This document shows positions 46,921-58,149 of a stretch of 64,000 nucleotides of DNA, one piece after another. The stretch lies in NCBI GenBank assembly GCA_038501625.1, contig JAZAYU010000203.1, positions 682,001-746,000 of the forward strand, read 5' to 3'. How positions within the stretch are numbered: the stretch's first letter is position 1; each line of letters begins with the position of its first letter. The translations under genes and the position numbers were made by a program. The notes below the pieces were generated by a model. It saw only the letters and a list, made by a program, of their open reading frames with translations, was not told the DNA's origin and did no database searches. The DNA is from Corbicula japonica (taxonomy: Eukaryota; Mollusca; Bivalvia; Venerida; Cyrenidae).

Positions 46921-46921
46921 G
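46876..46921 (+). repeat. (ATCA)n microsatellite
   Basis: About 11 uninterrupted ATCA/TCAA tetranucleotides. Confidence 0.9.
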
Positions 46922-48782
46922 ACAAAACAGTCAGAAGACTTGACATTTGTTTCCAGACCCTTAAGGTTGCTCAATTATAAAAGTGTAGACAGACGTAACA
47001 TTTGTCATCCTGTGTCAGGTGGCAGATTGTTTTCCGGGTAACTGTAATAAAGAAGTGAAGACCAGTATGTGAGAAAATGTGTCCCATGTCATCTTATTCT
47101 ACTAGCTCTCATTGATACAAGTTTAGACCGACAACGTGACATGTTAGGTCCAGGTTGTAGAACTGTGACACACCAGTATTCTTAAGACAACTAAAAGAAG
47201 ATATAACACCCAGGCTGATGAAATATAGACTCTTAAATCAGTCACTGATACCACACAATATCAGCAATACTAACCCATCCTTTATTGGCGATGTAGTGTG
47301 CTCAGAGTTATGTGGCCAGGCACTGTGGGAATGCTGGTTCAATTACTGGTCTGAGCTTGTGTCATTTAAAGAGAATCCATGTTTAGAACAGCTATGATTT
47401 ACTCTTAACTCTGTTGATTTTTGTATTATATTTTAAATTGAATATATAAAGGAGATGACACTCGTCATAAACATTGAGTAAGGGTGTATTTCAGAGGTAG
47501 GCGGTGAAAGACCTTTATCAAGCACAATGTCTGCAATTAAATAGCTACAGAAAATGGAAGGAACCCGTAAACTAATCATCAACCCGTTGCTTTGAAGTAT
47601 TATGTTTTAACTAATAAGGTAACCATGACAGCTCTATTTGAAGTTACCTATCCTAATCCAGCCAGCAAAGTAACACAGTTCTGTGAAGAACAGGAAACAT
47701 TATAATTATGTTTCATTGACACTAAAATTATGTTCTTATTGGTATTTTGTTCTTGCTTGATATTCAATGTCAATATTATTTTTTTACAAAGATACAGCTT
47801 TTATAATTCTGAGGTAAATTTCAAGCGGATTGTTGTTCCTGATTCAAGACCGTGAATATTTTGAATGAATGACAATTTAATGTCTAAGAATTGAGAAAGA
47901 GCCTGTCAGAATCTCAACCCACTACAATGCCCCAACAATTAAAAGTTTTTGGTTTGTTCGAAGTTAACGGAAAAACAAAATAAAACATTTTTAAAAATCA
48001 ATCTTTTTTTCTTTCGGTGGTGATTTGGGTTGGAGCGTAGAGTGCGGAGAGAGAAACCCGAATAATTGTTATTTGTTGGCTTGAGTTTAGGAAATAAAAG
48101 AAAATAAATGAATGAAAAAAAAACACAAACACATTTCTGGGTTGGGTTCAGTTAAAAAAACCAATGATGGTTTAAAAAATTACGCCCCATTCATCACTTA
48201 CCCTACTGCCCCCACCCCCAAACCGCCAACCCAGAAAACAATATTTACTTAGTCCATCAACAACACTTCTAGTCACAGTAAGTGTGTGTCCTTATTGTCA
48301 ATGTTTTAGTTTTAGCATTACGTTAGAAAGGTATTGCATGCAAATTTTAACTGTAAAATTCTTATAAGTAAACAGGACATAATTTGATCAAAATGCAAAA
48401 CTGAGTTATTGTTATTGACAATCAAATCGGTGTATGAGCTATCACGGTCAGTATTCGGTAAAGTTTTAAGTGCATCGTTAACCAACTGTAGTCTTAAACC
48501 ACTGCAAATGTGTACTGATCAATTGCTACTTTCTTGTACTGGTAGTCGGCCAGAAATATGTGTGTGGGTTTTAACAACTGACTATATCTTAAGTGTTAAG
48601 TACCTTCAGGATGTTGTAGATTCTTGCCAGCATATATTAATCAGCTTCTGGCCACGAAAGTATTGTCTTGTCCGGTCAACTCTGAAAATATTGAAACTTT
48701 GAATTTTATGTAAACACGTGCATTTAGGCTACTGACAAATTTGTCTGAAACTGGAACTGCTACCTCATGTTCAATGATGCCT
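46922..48782. other. AT-rich stretch, no feature seen
   Basis: No coding frame with recognisable features. The 97-codon frame at 48,409-48,702 could not be linked to any family. Confidence 0.45.
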
Positions 48783-48967
48783 CGTGTTTTTGGATTTGTT
48801 TTGCCACTGACGGTTCCAAGGCGGTATCCCCAAAGGTTCTCTTTTTTCGTTAATTGTTTGTGGCGTCCTATTTGAATTGACGTATAACAAGGATGCTCTC
48901 TTTCTCTCTTCCTCTCTTTTTTTTGCTGCGTGGGGAGGCTCTGATTTGTGAGTGTGGAGATTCCTGC
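48783..48967 (+). mobile_element. Penelope-like retroelement 3' end fragment, subfamily B
   Basis: TTGCCACTGACGGTTCCAAG, CCCCAAAGGTTCTC and CTGCGTGGGGAGGCTC match the 3' ends at 57.2, 58.7 and 63.6 kb, here on the plus strand. Only the last ~180 bp remain. Confidence 0.75.
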
Positions 48968-49435
48968 AAACATTACTTTATTTGGAATCAGTGAACTCTG
49001 TAACCGACTGTTGTTTGCAAATTCATTAATGCTTCGTTTACAGCTAAGCATTGGAAATTGCTAATTTTATACCTGAATATGGTTTCTTTAACAACTAGTG
49101 AGCTGTTTCTACAACTTTGATAGTGAAAAACTCAAAACACAGACGACAAGTTCATGTGCTTTATAATGAATTTATCTGTTTGAAGCTGACAGTCTGTATG
49201 TTTAGTCTAGCATCGCGATTGCGTTTTCTTTGTTTCCAACTGTCTGAAATTTCATGTATACGACATCATGTTTCTACAATTCTGTTATACCTTCATGTTG
49301 TCGGAAATTCTAGCCACCATCTATTTGACGTCTTCTGCACTGAAAATGATAAAAGTCTTGGGTTCTGAATGTTACAATATGATTGCATGTTAGTTAACTT
49401 TAGCGTATACTCAATTAAATGAACATTTTCTGCAA
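48968..49435. other. No feature seen
   Basis: Unique AT-rich sequence; the 83-codon frame at 49,117-49,368 shows no recognised motif. Confidence 0.4.
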
Positions 49436-49657
49436 CTAATCTCTCCACCACCAATTGTACAAGACAGTCCGACCGAGACTGCCAAAACTGCCACAGAAAA
49501 ACGCTTGCCAGAGAGCGGCAACTTGGCCAACTTTAGTCACCTAAAGGGCCATAACTCCAGGGAGATAGGAGAGGCAATCTGTCTGGTTACCAAATCTGTT
49601 GAGATCTAACGTCAACAAATCTAAGGCAAATGAAATAGACAGGTTTTACGAAATTCT

Positions 49658-49786
49658 TTAATTATCCAGAATAAGAACTTAAACAATATCGTTTGATTTC
49701 TTGTCTGCATTATCGATGCTTATAAACAACATTGCACTTTTGCGAATAAAACCTCTTACTAGTTCAGCTATTTTCGATATTTCATA
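49658..49786 (-). pseudogene. Exon-like relic in block D, copy 1
   Basis: The minus strand reads IAELVRGF, then IDNADKKSNDIV, a stop, and VLILDN with stop at 49,658-49,660. The same tail is open in copy 2 (59,160-59,267). An extra ~20-bp insertion and one internal stop mark this as the decayed copy. The protein family is unknown to me. Confidence 0.3.
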
Positions 49787-50123
49787 TTAACAGCTTAATA
49801 TAGCCAGTAGGGTCTTCTGTCAGTCTTCAAAAATACAACCACCGTACCACAGTCATCTCATTTCATGCCTGAAATATTCTGTGTGTTCTAAGTAAGACAG
49901 AATAAAACATTTAGAAAATGACTATTGTCAGCTTATACTGAATACAACTATCGTGTGTACCGAACATGTCCTATTAGCATCCTCCTGCCCGAAGAAGATA
50001 GTTAGTTTTGTAACATTAATGCTAGATTTCTTCTGTCTCTGCCGGTATACAAAACTGCTCTCCGATAAAAATAAAAACGTCCTCACTCTTTACAACACGA
50101 ATTCACATTTTATCGCATGGGCA

Positions 50124-50162
50124 ATTAGTGTAGATCCAGATAAGCGGTCAGATCTACACTAT
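50124..50162. repeat. Hairpin-family repeat in block D
   Basis: AGTGTAGATCCAGAT pairs with GATCTACACT across a short loop. It occupies the same position in block D as the one at 59,647-59,692. Confidence 0.7.
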
Positions 50163-50170
50163 TCACTCAT

Positions 50171-50496
50171 CGGTCAGAATGTCTTTTTTCTACACTTTTA
50201 ACGATACGCATTATTATCGCTTTTAAACCGGAAGTACCATATCAGCAAGGGAAGCCACACTCAATGGGAGGTAACTCTGATTACCTCATTATCCAACGAC
50301 GAAATGTAAACGCAAAGAGAGATTCTAGATTATAAGAATAATACAAACAGTATATTACTTATAATATATAATGCTTATATTCGCGATTTTTCACTTGTTC
50401 ATTTTATGTCTTTTATGTATTACTTTTTCATTCTGTGTTAAAAGACCTATGTACCGCAAAATTTAGGTCATCGAAAGGCATGTAAAAAGTACTTAG
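50171..50496. other. AT-rich spacer
   Basis: Nothing recognised between block D and the 20-bp satellite. Confidence 0.4.
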
Positions 50497-51811
50497 AGCA
50501 GACAGCTTGTTTGTGAGTACAGCTAGTAAGTGCGCCACTAGCTAGTAAGGTAGTGAGATGCCAGCTAGTTAGTGAGACGTGAGCTAGTTAGTGAGCCATA
50601 GGTAGTTGGTGAGCAGCCTGGTAGTTAGTGAGTAGCAAGCTAGTTAGTGAACAGCCAGCAAGTTAGTGAGCAGAAAGCTAGTAAGTGTGAAGCTAGCAAG
50701 TGAGTGAGCAACCAGCTAGATATTGATCAGAAAGCTAGTTAATGTAAAGCCAGCAAGTAAGTGAGCAGCCAGCTAGTAAGTGAACAGCCAGTTAAATAGT
50801 AAGCAGCCAGCTAGTTAGTGAACAGCCATTTAGTTAGCAGCCGGCAAACAGCTTGCTGAACAGCAAGTTAGTTAGTGAGCAGCCAACTTATTAGTGAACA
50901 GCCAGTTAGTTAGTAAGCATCCAGCTAGTTAAAGAACAGACAGTTAGTAAGTGAAAAGCCAGTTAGATAGTGAAAAGCCAGCTAGTAAGTGAACAGCCAG
51001 TTAGTTAGTGAACAATCAGCTAGTTAGTGAACAGCATGTTAGTTAGAACAAAGCCAGCTAGTAAGTGAACAGCCAGTTAGTTAATGGGTAATCAGCTAGT
51101 TAGTGAACAACTTACTAGTTAGTGAGCCACCAGCAAGTTAGTGAGCGGTCAGTTAGTTAGTGAGCAGCCAGCTAGTAAGTGAACAGCCAGTTAGTAAGTG
51201 AACAGCCAGCTAGTTAGTGAACAGCCAGTTAGTTAATGGGTTACCAGTTAGTTAGTGAAAAACTTACTAGTTTGTGAGCCACCAGCAAGTTAGTCAGCAG
51301 ACAGTTAATTAGTGAGCAGCCAGCTAGTAAGTGAACAGCCAGTTAGTTAGTGAACAGCCAGTTAGTAAATGAGCAGCCAGTAAGTAAGTTAGCAGCCAGC
51401 TTGTTAGTAAACAGCCAGTTTGTAAGTGATCAGCCAGCTTGTTAGTGAACAGCCAGCTAGTTAGTGAACAGCTAGTTAGTTAGTGAACAGCCAGTTAGTA
51501 AGTGAGCAGCCAGCTTGTTAGTGAAAAGCCAGTTAGTTAATGAGTAGCCAGCTAGTTAGTGATCAATCAACTAGTTAGTGAGCCACCAGCAAGTTAGTTG
51601 GCAGACAGTGAGTTAGTGAGCAGCCAGTTAGTTAGTGAACAGCCAGTTAGTAAGTAAGCAGCCAGCATGTTAGTGAGCAGAAAGCTAGTAAGTGTACAGC
51701 CAGCAAGTAAGTGAGCTGCCAGCTAGTTAGTAAGCCGCCAGATAGTTATTGGGCAGAAATCTAGTAAGAATACAGTCAGCAAGTTAGTGAGCCACCAGCT
51801 AGTTAATAAAT
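50497..51811 (+). repeat. 20-bp satellite array
   Basis: About 65 units with consensus AGTGAACAGCCAGTTAGTTA. Variants (CTAGTAAGTG, GAGCCACCAGCAAGTTAG, GATCAGCC) recur in runs of two to four units, for example the set AACTTACTAGTT-GAGCCACCAGC seen near 51,105 and 51,262, which points to duplication of multi-unit segments. Confidence 0.95.
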
Positions 51812-52374
51812 GGTTTCAGATTGCCAGTAGGATAGGATTTGTAAAGGAAAGGTGTCTGATAAGCCTGAGAGGCTGGCATTTTAAGGAAAGGGGTAAACCT
51901 TCAATAAACAATTTACTTTATAATACAATTACCTTCCCTGATGGTACAATTCAATAACCCATCTGCTAAAGTTATGCCCATATCATGATGTTTGCTAAGT
52001 CAATCTAGTTGAATTCTTTGGAAGATGTAAAAGAACATACCAAATGTCACCAAGATGGCTGAAATATATTGCAGTTCGAAAGACTTTTCTGAAAGTAATT
52101 ACTGACTTACCCAAATGCAGCAGTAGATTTATTTCATTTATTTATAAACCTACTGACAAATTAAGAGCATTTCTTTTCCACAAATTAAACTTTATGAGAT
52201 TGTCTAGAAATGTTTACAGAACAAATCTGACAAAATGAGCATAGAAACATTTAAGATTACCTGGTAGCATTAAAATCTGGAAATTATGATCAAACAGTGC
52301 ATTGGTCAGGCAATTCATAAGGCTCCCCACAGACGTTTAAAACTAAAAATGACACTGTATTAAAATAGTTGAAA
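51812..52374. other. No feature seen
   Basis: AT-rich sequence; the 64-codon frame at 52,044-52,238 shows no recognised motif. Confidence 0.4.
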
Positions 52375-52480
52375 AAAGGAACTTTGAAACACAACAATTA
52401 TGCAGGTTCAGTTTCACCTAGCCCCTGGTTGAGAGTAACTCAATAATTACACAAGTAAACAGTACCAAAAGATATTCTAA
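52375..52480 (-). repeat. Dispersed repeat R1, internally deleted
   Basis: GGAACTTTGAAA, GCAGGTTCAG, CCTAGCCCCTGGTTGAG and CAATAATTACAC match R1 at 116-325 in order, with the central ~40 bp missing. Confidence 0.55.
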
Positions 52481-52782
52481 AATGCAATGAAATGCAATGA
52501 AGAGACCCTTTGCACATATACCTTTAATATTTTAACTCGGGTCATTCACATCTATAACTGATTTCTCCTTTATGATCACCCCTGGTGTTAGTTTCCATTT
52601 TTAAACCCCCTTCTAACATTGTAGCGAATCAACAGTCTGAAATTCTGACCTCACACACCTGAAAAAGAAAAGACTATTTTCTAACATTTGTAGTATTTAG
52701 TACTAATAAGTCCAGACCAGATTCAGCAAAATTTCAAAATCACTAATTTGTTAGCCACAGTATCATTATCACTTGAGCCGGA
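52481..52782. other. No feature seen
   Basis: About 300 bp of unique sequence. Confidence 0.4.
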
Positions 52783-53987
52783 GTTTAAGTCTTCTTTGAC
52801 ACCAGAATGGACATGTCTGACTGTCAAGCCTTAGGCAATTACAAAATGGTCTTGCTTAAGAAATACGCTGGTCACTTAAAGATTTATTAAGTTATTTCTG
52901 ACAATTCAGTTATGAAGGCTGATCTGGATCAACACTAGTAGTTGAAAATATTATTTAAAATTTATGATAAAAGAGATGATTTTAATTTTAATATAGTAAA
53001 TTTTCCGTTTCTAGACGGCGATGTTCCTCGTGCGACTTCTGACGGGGTTTATATCTCACAGATTGTTCGCTTTTCAAGAGCTTGCAACGATGTGAATGAT
53101 TTCAATGAACGTAATCTTTGCATTACATAAAAAATTTTAAAACAAGGTTATCGGTATCACAAATTAAGGAAAACATTTTGCAAGTTTTATCGTCGATACC
53201 CAGATTTAATTCATAAATACAGGTGCAGTTTAAAATAACTATTGCAACAAGGTATTTCACAGCCAGTTCTTTATGGAGATTTAATTTATAAACTCAAGAA
53301 GATAAAGGGCAATGTTAACTTCTCCCGGTTATTTGTAAAAACCATCTGTAAATTTAAAAAGAAAGGTTACCCAACATGATATTTTACAGCGCTCTGCATG
53401 CCTGATGATTAACCCTTCTACAGTTGATCATTATGCTTACCTCTTTGGTTGCACGACGGTGGCAGGTGTTTAAGAGTTTATGAAGGTTTATGGGGAAATC
53501 TTTTCTTAAAAGAACCTAGAAGCTCGATTTGTTTCTTTTATCCCTGTCATCGTGTTCTTGCTGATTTTACTCCAGGAGCTCTGGTCTCGGTAAGATCATT
53601 GAGTACCCGCTATTTGACTTTGCAATGCTATTAGATTTTTATGTTTTATATGTTTGTGTGCTTTTGCATGCACCATTGTTGAGCGAATAAGTGGGTTGGA
53701 GTTGTTTCACCAAGACAACTTGTATTTGTTTTGTAATATGAGAACCTGTTGGGGCAAGTGTGAGGTTGGTGCACCCTAGAACCTGGTTTAAACCCTCAGT
53801 GGCAATTTGATTTGCCACTGACCGTTCCAAGGCGGTAACCCCTCGGGTTCTCATTTTTGTTAATTGTTAGTGGTGTCTCTTTTGAAACTGATCATTTTAT
53901 TAACCATGCTCTCTCCCTCTCTTCTTCTTGACTGTGTAGAGAGGCTGTTTTTTCTGAATGTGGCGATTCCTGATATGCATATTTCAC
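52783..53987 (+). mobile_element. Penelope-like copy, left arm of inverted pair
   Basis: A ~160-bp 5' module (TTAAGTCTTCTTTGACACC ... CTGATCTGGATCAACACTAG) is joined to the C-terminal coding part of a Penelope-like element (IYDKRDDFNFNIVNFPFLDG) and its 3' end. The frame is stopped by TAA at 53,128 and by indels near 53,240 and 53,370. A second frame from about 53,449 (GRCLRVYEGLWGNLFLKEP) carries on after the shared frameshift. The whole arm is matched, inverted, at 54,702-55,904. Confidence 0.8.
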
Positions 53988-54701
53988 CTTTTTTTTTGAA
54001 ACTGTGAATTGGTGCACACTGTCTAGTTCAAGTTTGTTAAACAGCCAGATTGGGTTCCGAGGTTATAACACTGAGAATGAATGAAGACTGTTCTCAGATG
54101 TCAGAAATCTGATTGGTTGAAATAAGGAACAGTCTCACAACCGACAAATGGGAAACTTGAGATCTGGTTTTCATTCTGAATTCTCTAGATGAACATTACA
54201 TTGCAAGAATTTGAAAAAAAGACATTAACTGAGCACTTGTCACTCCTCGTTATGAAAGTTGAAAAATGTCTTGTCATGCATTGAGACCAGCTTGCAACAT
54301 TGTTGAGACGTATGAACAGAGGTAAAGTAAAAATATAAAAGACATATTTTTTACAGTAATAAAACTATGTGTCATTAAAGATCTCCGGAATTAGCATTTT
54401 CACAAGCGGTGGTGTTATGAAGAAATACATTATTTTGTAGTGTACAAATTTCCTTTTCATTTTATGTTTTAAATGCATAACATGAGACACAACATTTTAA
54501 TGATTTAGAGAAATCTGCTGAATTTACGTTTGTGCCATGTGATCGGGATCTACACTGGCCAAATTTTTGTCAGAAATAACCTTATTAGCCTTAAAAGGAA
54601 CAGTTTAGATTCCGATTTAACAACAAGGCTTTGCTATTGATCTACATTTACACTGCTTGCCCATGCCATAAAGCCATACATATAGAGTAAATGGTTAATA
54701 A
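53988..54701. other. Spacer between inverted Penelope-like copies
   Basis: Holds a relative of the 37.1-kb hairpin repeat at about 54,085-54,170, and two hairpin-family repeats (54,537-54,557 partial; 54,604-54,655) with the linker TTGTCAGAAATAACC. No gene. Confidence 0.55.
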
Positions 54702-55904
54702 AATGAAATATGCATATCAGGAATAGTCACATCCAGCATACACAGCCTCCCCACACAGCCAAAAAGTAGAGAGGAAAAGAGAGCATGGTATTACAAAAAT
54801 CAGTTTCAAACTGGACGCCACAAACAAATAACGGAAGTGAGAACCGGAGGGTTACCGCCTTGGAACGGTCAGTGGCAAAACAAATTGCCACTGGGGGTTT
54901 AAACCAGGTTCTAGGGTGCACCAACCTCACACTTGCCCCAACAGGTTCTCGTATCACAAAACAAGTACAAAGTGTCTAGGTGAAATAACTCCAACCCACC
55001 CATCAGCTCAACAATGTTGCATGCAAAAGCATACAAACATATAAACATAAGAATTTAATAGCATTGCAAAGCCAAAGGGCGGGTACTCAATGATCTTACA
55101 GAGACCAGAGCTCCTGGAGTAAAATCAGCAAGAACACGATGACAGGGATAAAAGAAACAAATCGAGCTTCTAGGTTCGTTTTAGAAAAGATTTCCCCATA
55201 AACTTTCATAAACTCTTAAACCCCTGCCACCGTCGTGCAACCAAAGAGGTAAGCATAATGATCAACTGTAGATGGGTTAATCACCAGGCCTGCAGAGCGC
55301 TGTAAAATATCATGTTGGTAACCTTTCTTTTTAAATTTACAGATGGTTTTTACGAATAACCGGGAGAAATTAACATCGCCTTTTATCTTCTTAAGTTTAT
55401 AAATTAAATCTCCATAAAAAACTGGCTGTGAAATACCTTGTTGCAATAGTGATTTTAAACTGCACCTGTATTTATGAATTAGATCTGGATATCGGCGATA
55501 AAACTTGCAAAAGGTTTTCCTAAATTTGTGATACCGATAACCTTGTTTTAAAAGTTTTTCTGTAATGCAAAGATTACGTTCATTGAAATCATTCACATCG
55601 TTGCAAGCTCTTGAAAAGCGAACAAGCTGTGAGATATAAACCCCGTAAGAAGTCGCACGAGGAACATCGCCGTCTAGAAACGGAAAATTTACTATATTAA
55701 AATTAAAATCATCTCTTTTATCATAAATTTTAAATAATATTTTCAACTACTAGTGTTGATCCAGATCAGCCTTCATAACTGAATTGTCAGAAATAACTTA
55801 ATAAATCTTTAAGTGACCAGCGTATTTCTTAAGCAAGACCATTTTGTAATTGCCTAAGGCTTGACAGTCGGCCATGTCCATTCTGGTGTCAAAGAAGACT
55901 TAAA
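54702..55904 (-). mobile_element. Penelope-like copy, right arm of inverted pair
   Basis: Inverted match of 52,783-53,987, including the same ~160-bp 5' module and the junction with the coding part. Its 3' end starts at 54,702 with GAAATATGCATATCAGG. It is better preserved than the left arm, with a single 176-codon open frame. Confidence 0.8.
55216..55746 (-). pseudogene. C-terminal part of a Penelope-like reverse transcriptase protein
   Basis: The frame begins KIYDKRDDFNFNIVNFPFL, then GVYISQLVRFSRACNDV, KLLKQGYRYHKFRKTF, LLQQGISQPVFYGDLIYKL and GLVINPSTVDHYAYLFGC, ending TTVAGV. This is the region downstream of the catalytic RT domain in a family found in many marine invertebrates; the role of the segment is not known to me. 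The catalytic part is missing upstream because of the chimeric 5' module. No GIY-YIG endonuclease is visible. The first ATG is not a true start; the frame is a fragment. Confidence 0.7.
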
Positions 55905-56440
55905 ATTTAGAAAATTAGAAAATTCACTATATTAAAATTAAAATCATCTCTTTTATCATATATTTTAGTAGTGACATAACCATTTTCAATTGACAGATTT
56001 AGATCGAGAAAGTTTGCTTGCTTTTCTGAAGTGTTCGCTTTATTAAGTTGTAGTTCTTTAGGGAAGATCTTATTAACCAGTAATGGAAAATGGTTATTAT
56101 CTATATTTAATAAATCATCAAGGTACCTCGAGGTGTTGTTAAAAGCTGTAATAATATCATCTTAATGTTCAGTAGAAAGAACTAACATAAAGTCTCTTTC
56201 ATAACAGTATAAAAACAGATCAGCAACAAGGGGTGCACAATTAGTACCCATTGGGATGCCTATTACTTGTTTATAAATAGAAGTACCAAATCTAACATAA
56301 ATATTATAAAATAGGAAAGTTAGCGACGCTATTAGGTCTTGACAAGTCCATATAGTATAATTATCATAAGAACCATCTGTAAAAATGCCCTATGTTCATT
56401 ACAAGCGATGAAAGTTTTATTTTCTCTAGCAAACGTTTGT
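55905..56440 (-). pseudogene. Penelope-like reverse transcriptase core fragment
   Basis: Read on the minus strand: TFIACNEHRAF, a slip, TDGSYDNYTIWTCQDLIASL, YKQVIGIPMGTNCAPLVADL, YCYERDFMLVLS, one stop (near 56,165), then NNTSRYLDDLLNIDN with the catalytic DD, KELQLNKANTSEKQANFLDL and KIYDKRDDFNFNIVNF. It ends there, where the ~160-bp module of the neighbouring arm begins. About 16 residues (KIYDKRDDFNFNIVNF) occur on both sides of the module. So the fragment and the arm overlap rather than continue each other. Confidence 0.75.
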
Positions 56441-56446
56441 TGCTTT

Positions 56447-56585
56447 GAACTCCCTAACTGTGAGTCATTTCCTGCATGTACCATTGCTGTGAGCTCCATA
56501 ACTGTGAGTCATTACCTGCATGTACCTTTGCTGTGAGCTCCCTCACTGTGAGTCATTACCTGCATAAACCTTTGCTACGAGCTCC
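56447..56585 (+). repeat. 44-bp tandem repeat, three copies
   Basis: GAGCTCC...CTGTGAGTCATTACCTGCA units start at 56,447, 56,491 and 56,535, exactly 44 bp apart. Confidence 0.9.
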
Positions 56586-57182
56586 ATTGTGACAAGAAAT
56601 CGAAGCAACAGTGCCATACAAACTTATGTTAAGGCCGTTATGCACAATGAACAAGTATGGCTTGAGTGATTTGTCTTTATTCTTGTCTACAAATCAAAGT
56701 GTAAGACACTGTTACCACTTCTAGGTTACAAAATGAATCAAATACTCTAGAATGTACATAACCCTAACCTAAACCTAAACCTAACCCAAACATCAATGTA
56801 AGCAAGGAGAATATAGATTGACAAGAGAAAACACCAAATATTATACTGTGTTAGAGGCCCTGACAATGGGATAGGGATTCAAGCAGTTTTAGAAACTGAA
56901 ACATGTTATTTGCCCTGATAACCAAGTGATTCATAATAAAGAAGACAATGAAAGGGAGACAACACCAATAAAAAGGCAAAATTTAAAGAGATAAATGTTT
57001 GTATGTGATTTTAGTGGACCTAAAAATGCTTGGAGATCTGAAAATGATAAAATTTTAAGTTTTGAATCTAACATACACGTTATTAAAGTGTCATAAATGC
57101 AATTTGAAAAGAACATTTTCTGGACGTTAAGAATTTACCTAGTAGTTCTTTGTACTAACATCTCCGTGAAAGCTTAATTTCA
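56586..57182. other. Unique stretch with a telomere-like patch
   Basis: Positions 56,761-56,788 read ACCCTAACCTAAACCTAAAC and onward CTAACCC, a degenerate form of the animal telomere repeat (CCCTAA)n. Otherwise nothing recognised. Confidence 0.5.
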
Positions 57183-57533
57183 TAAAAAAAAAGCAACATA
57201 TGCATATCAGGAATCGCCACACTCAAAAAACACAGCCTCCCCACGCAGCGAAAAAGAAGAGAGGAAGATAGAGAGAGCGCATGTTTTATATATGTATGTC
57301 AATTCAAATAGGACGCCACAAACAATTAATAAACAAGAGAACCTTTGGGGATACCGCCTTGGAACGGTCAGTGGCAAAACAAATTGCCACTGGGGGTTTA
57401 CACCAGGTTCTAGGGTGCACCAACCTCACACTTGCCCCAACAGGTTCTTGTATCACAAAACAAGTACAAATTGTCTTGGTGAAAAAACTCCAACCCACCC
57501 ATCAGCTCAACAATGTTGCATGCAAAAGCACAT
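57183..57533 (-). mobile_element. Penelope-like retroelement 3' end fragment, subfamily B
   Basis: The 3' end starts at ACATATGCATATCAGG and continues through CCTCCCCACGCAGCG, ACCTTTGGGGATACCGCC, GGAACGGTCAGTGGCAAAAC, and AACAATGTTGCATGCAAAAG, where it is cut off. AAATTGCCACTG and CAGTGGCAAAA form a hairpin. The two overlapping open frames here come from the untranslated repeat. Confidence 0.85.
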
Positions 57534-57718
57534 CATTTTTAATGTGAATCGGTAGCACAACAAGGATCAGTTGGCAAGGAGCACAGTTATGGGCCAAAAT
57601 CTAATAATTATTTTTCAAAAATTATGTGGGTATTATCTGAAAACAGCTGAGCACTAACTATCTTACCTTTAATAACACAGTGAAGCTGTAATTCACAAAA
57701 AGGTCTGTAACTGTTGCT

Positions 57719-58120
57719 CTCTTCCACCATGGTATTGTACAAGAGTGCCAATACTGCAACAAAATATACTCGCCAGGGAGTGGACGGAGCCAATTTGGTT
57801 AGGTTTAGACAATTAAAGGGTCATAACTCCAGAATGATGTGGGGGTGGGGTTGAAGATTGGAGAGGAGTGGTGCATTCTGGCTGGTTTCCAAACATAGTC
57901 AAGATCTAATGCCAATAAATGATAATCGAACCAGTACCTTTAGCTGACAGCACCTAGAAATATAACTTTGTGCACACTTCTGACTGAGATAGCTCGGACA
58001 ACCCTAAAAAAGGTTTCGTGGCTAACTGATAAACTTGGTCATCATTACATGACATTTATTGGTAAAAGATTAATTACTGATAACAGTACTGACTACATAT
58101 AAACATTTCAATTAAATTGT
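57719..58120 (-). repeat. Diverged duplicated block D, copy 2 (left piece)
   Basis: Matches 49,440-49,620 (TCCACCA, ATTGTACAAGA, AAAGGGTCATAACTCCAG, AGATCTAA). After about 57,930 the homology is interrupted by other repeats and resumes at 59,140. Confidence 0.55.
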
Positions 58121-58149
58121 AGTGACAGTAGATAATGGTTTTCCTTAAT

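Larger units (their letters stand above)
49436..50170 (-). repeat. Diverged duplicated block D, copy 1
   Basis: The segment aligns by eye with 57,719-57,930 plus 59,140-59,700: GGGCCATAACTCCAG, CTTTAATTATCCAGAATAAG, GATTTCTTGTCTGCA, ATAGCCAGTAGG, GTCATCTCATTTC, AACATGTCCT, CTGGTATACAAAACTGCT-like and finally a hairpin-family repeat in the same place. The other copy carries about 1.2 kb of extra repeats in the middle. GGGCCATAACTCC is a phrase I associate with dispersed molluscan repeats. Confidence 0.7.

Noticed and set aside
50497..51811. Regular short repeats resembling a CRISPR array
   Set aside because: Units are directly adjacent without unique spacers, and the sequence is clearly eukaryotic.
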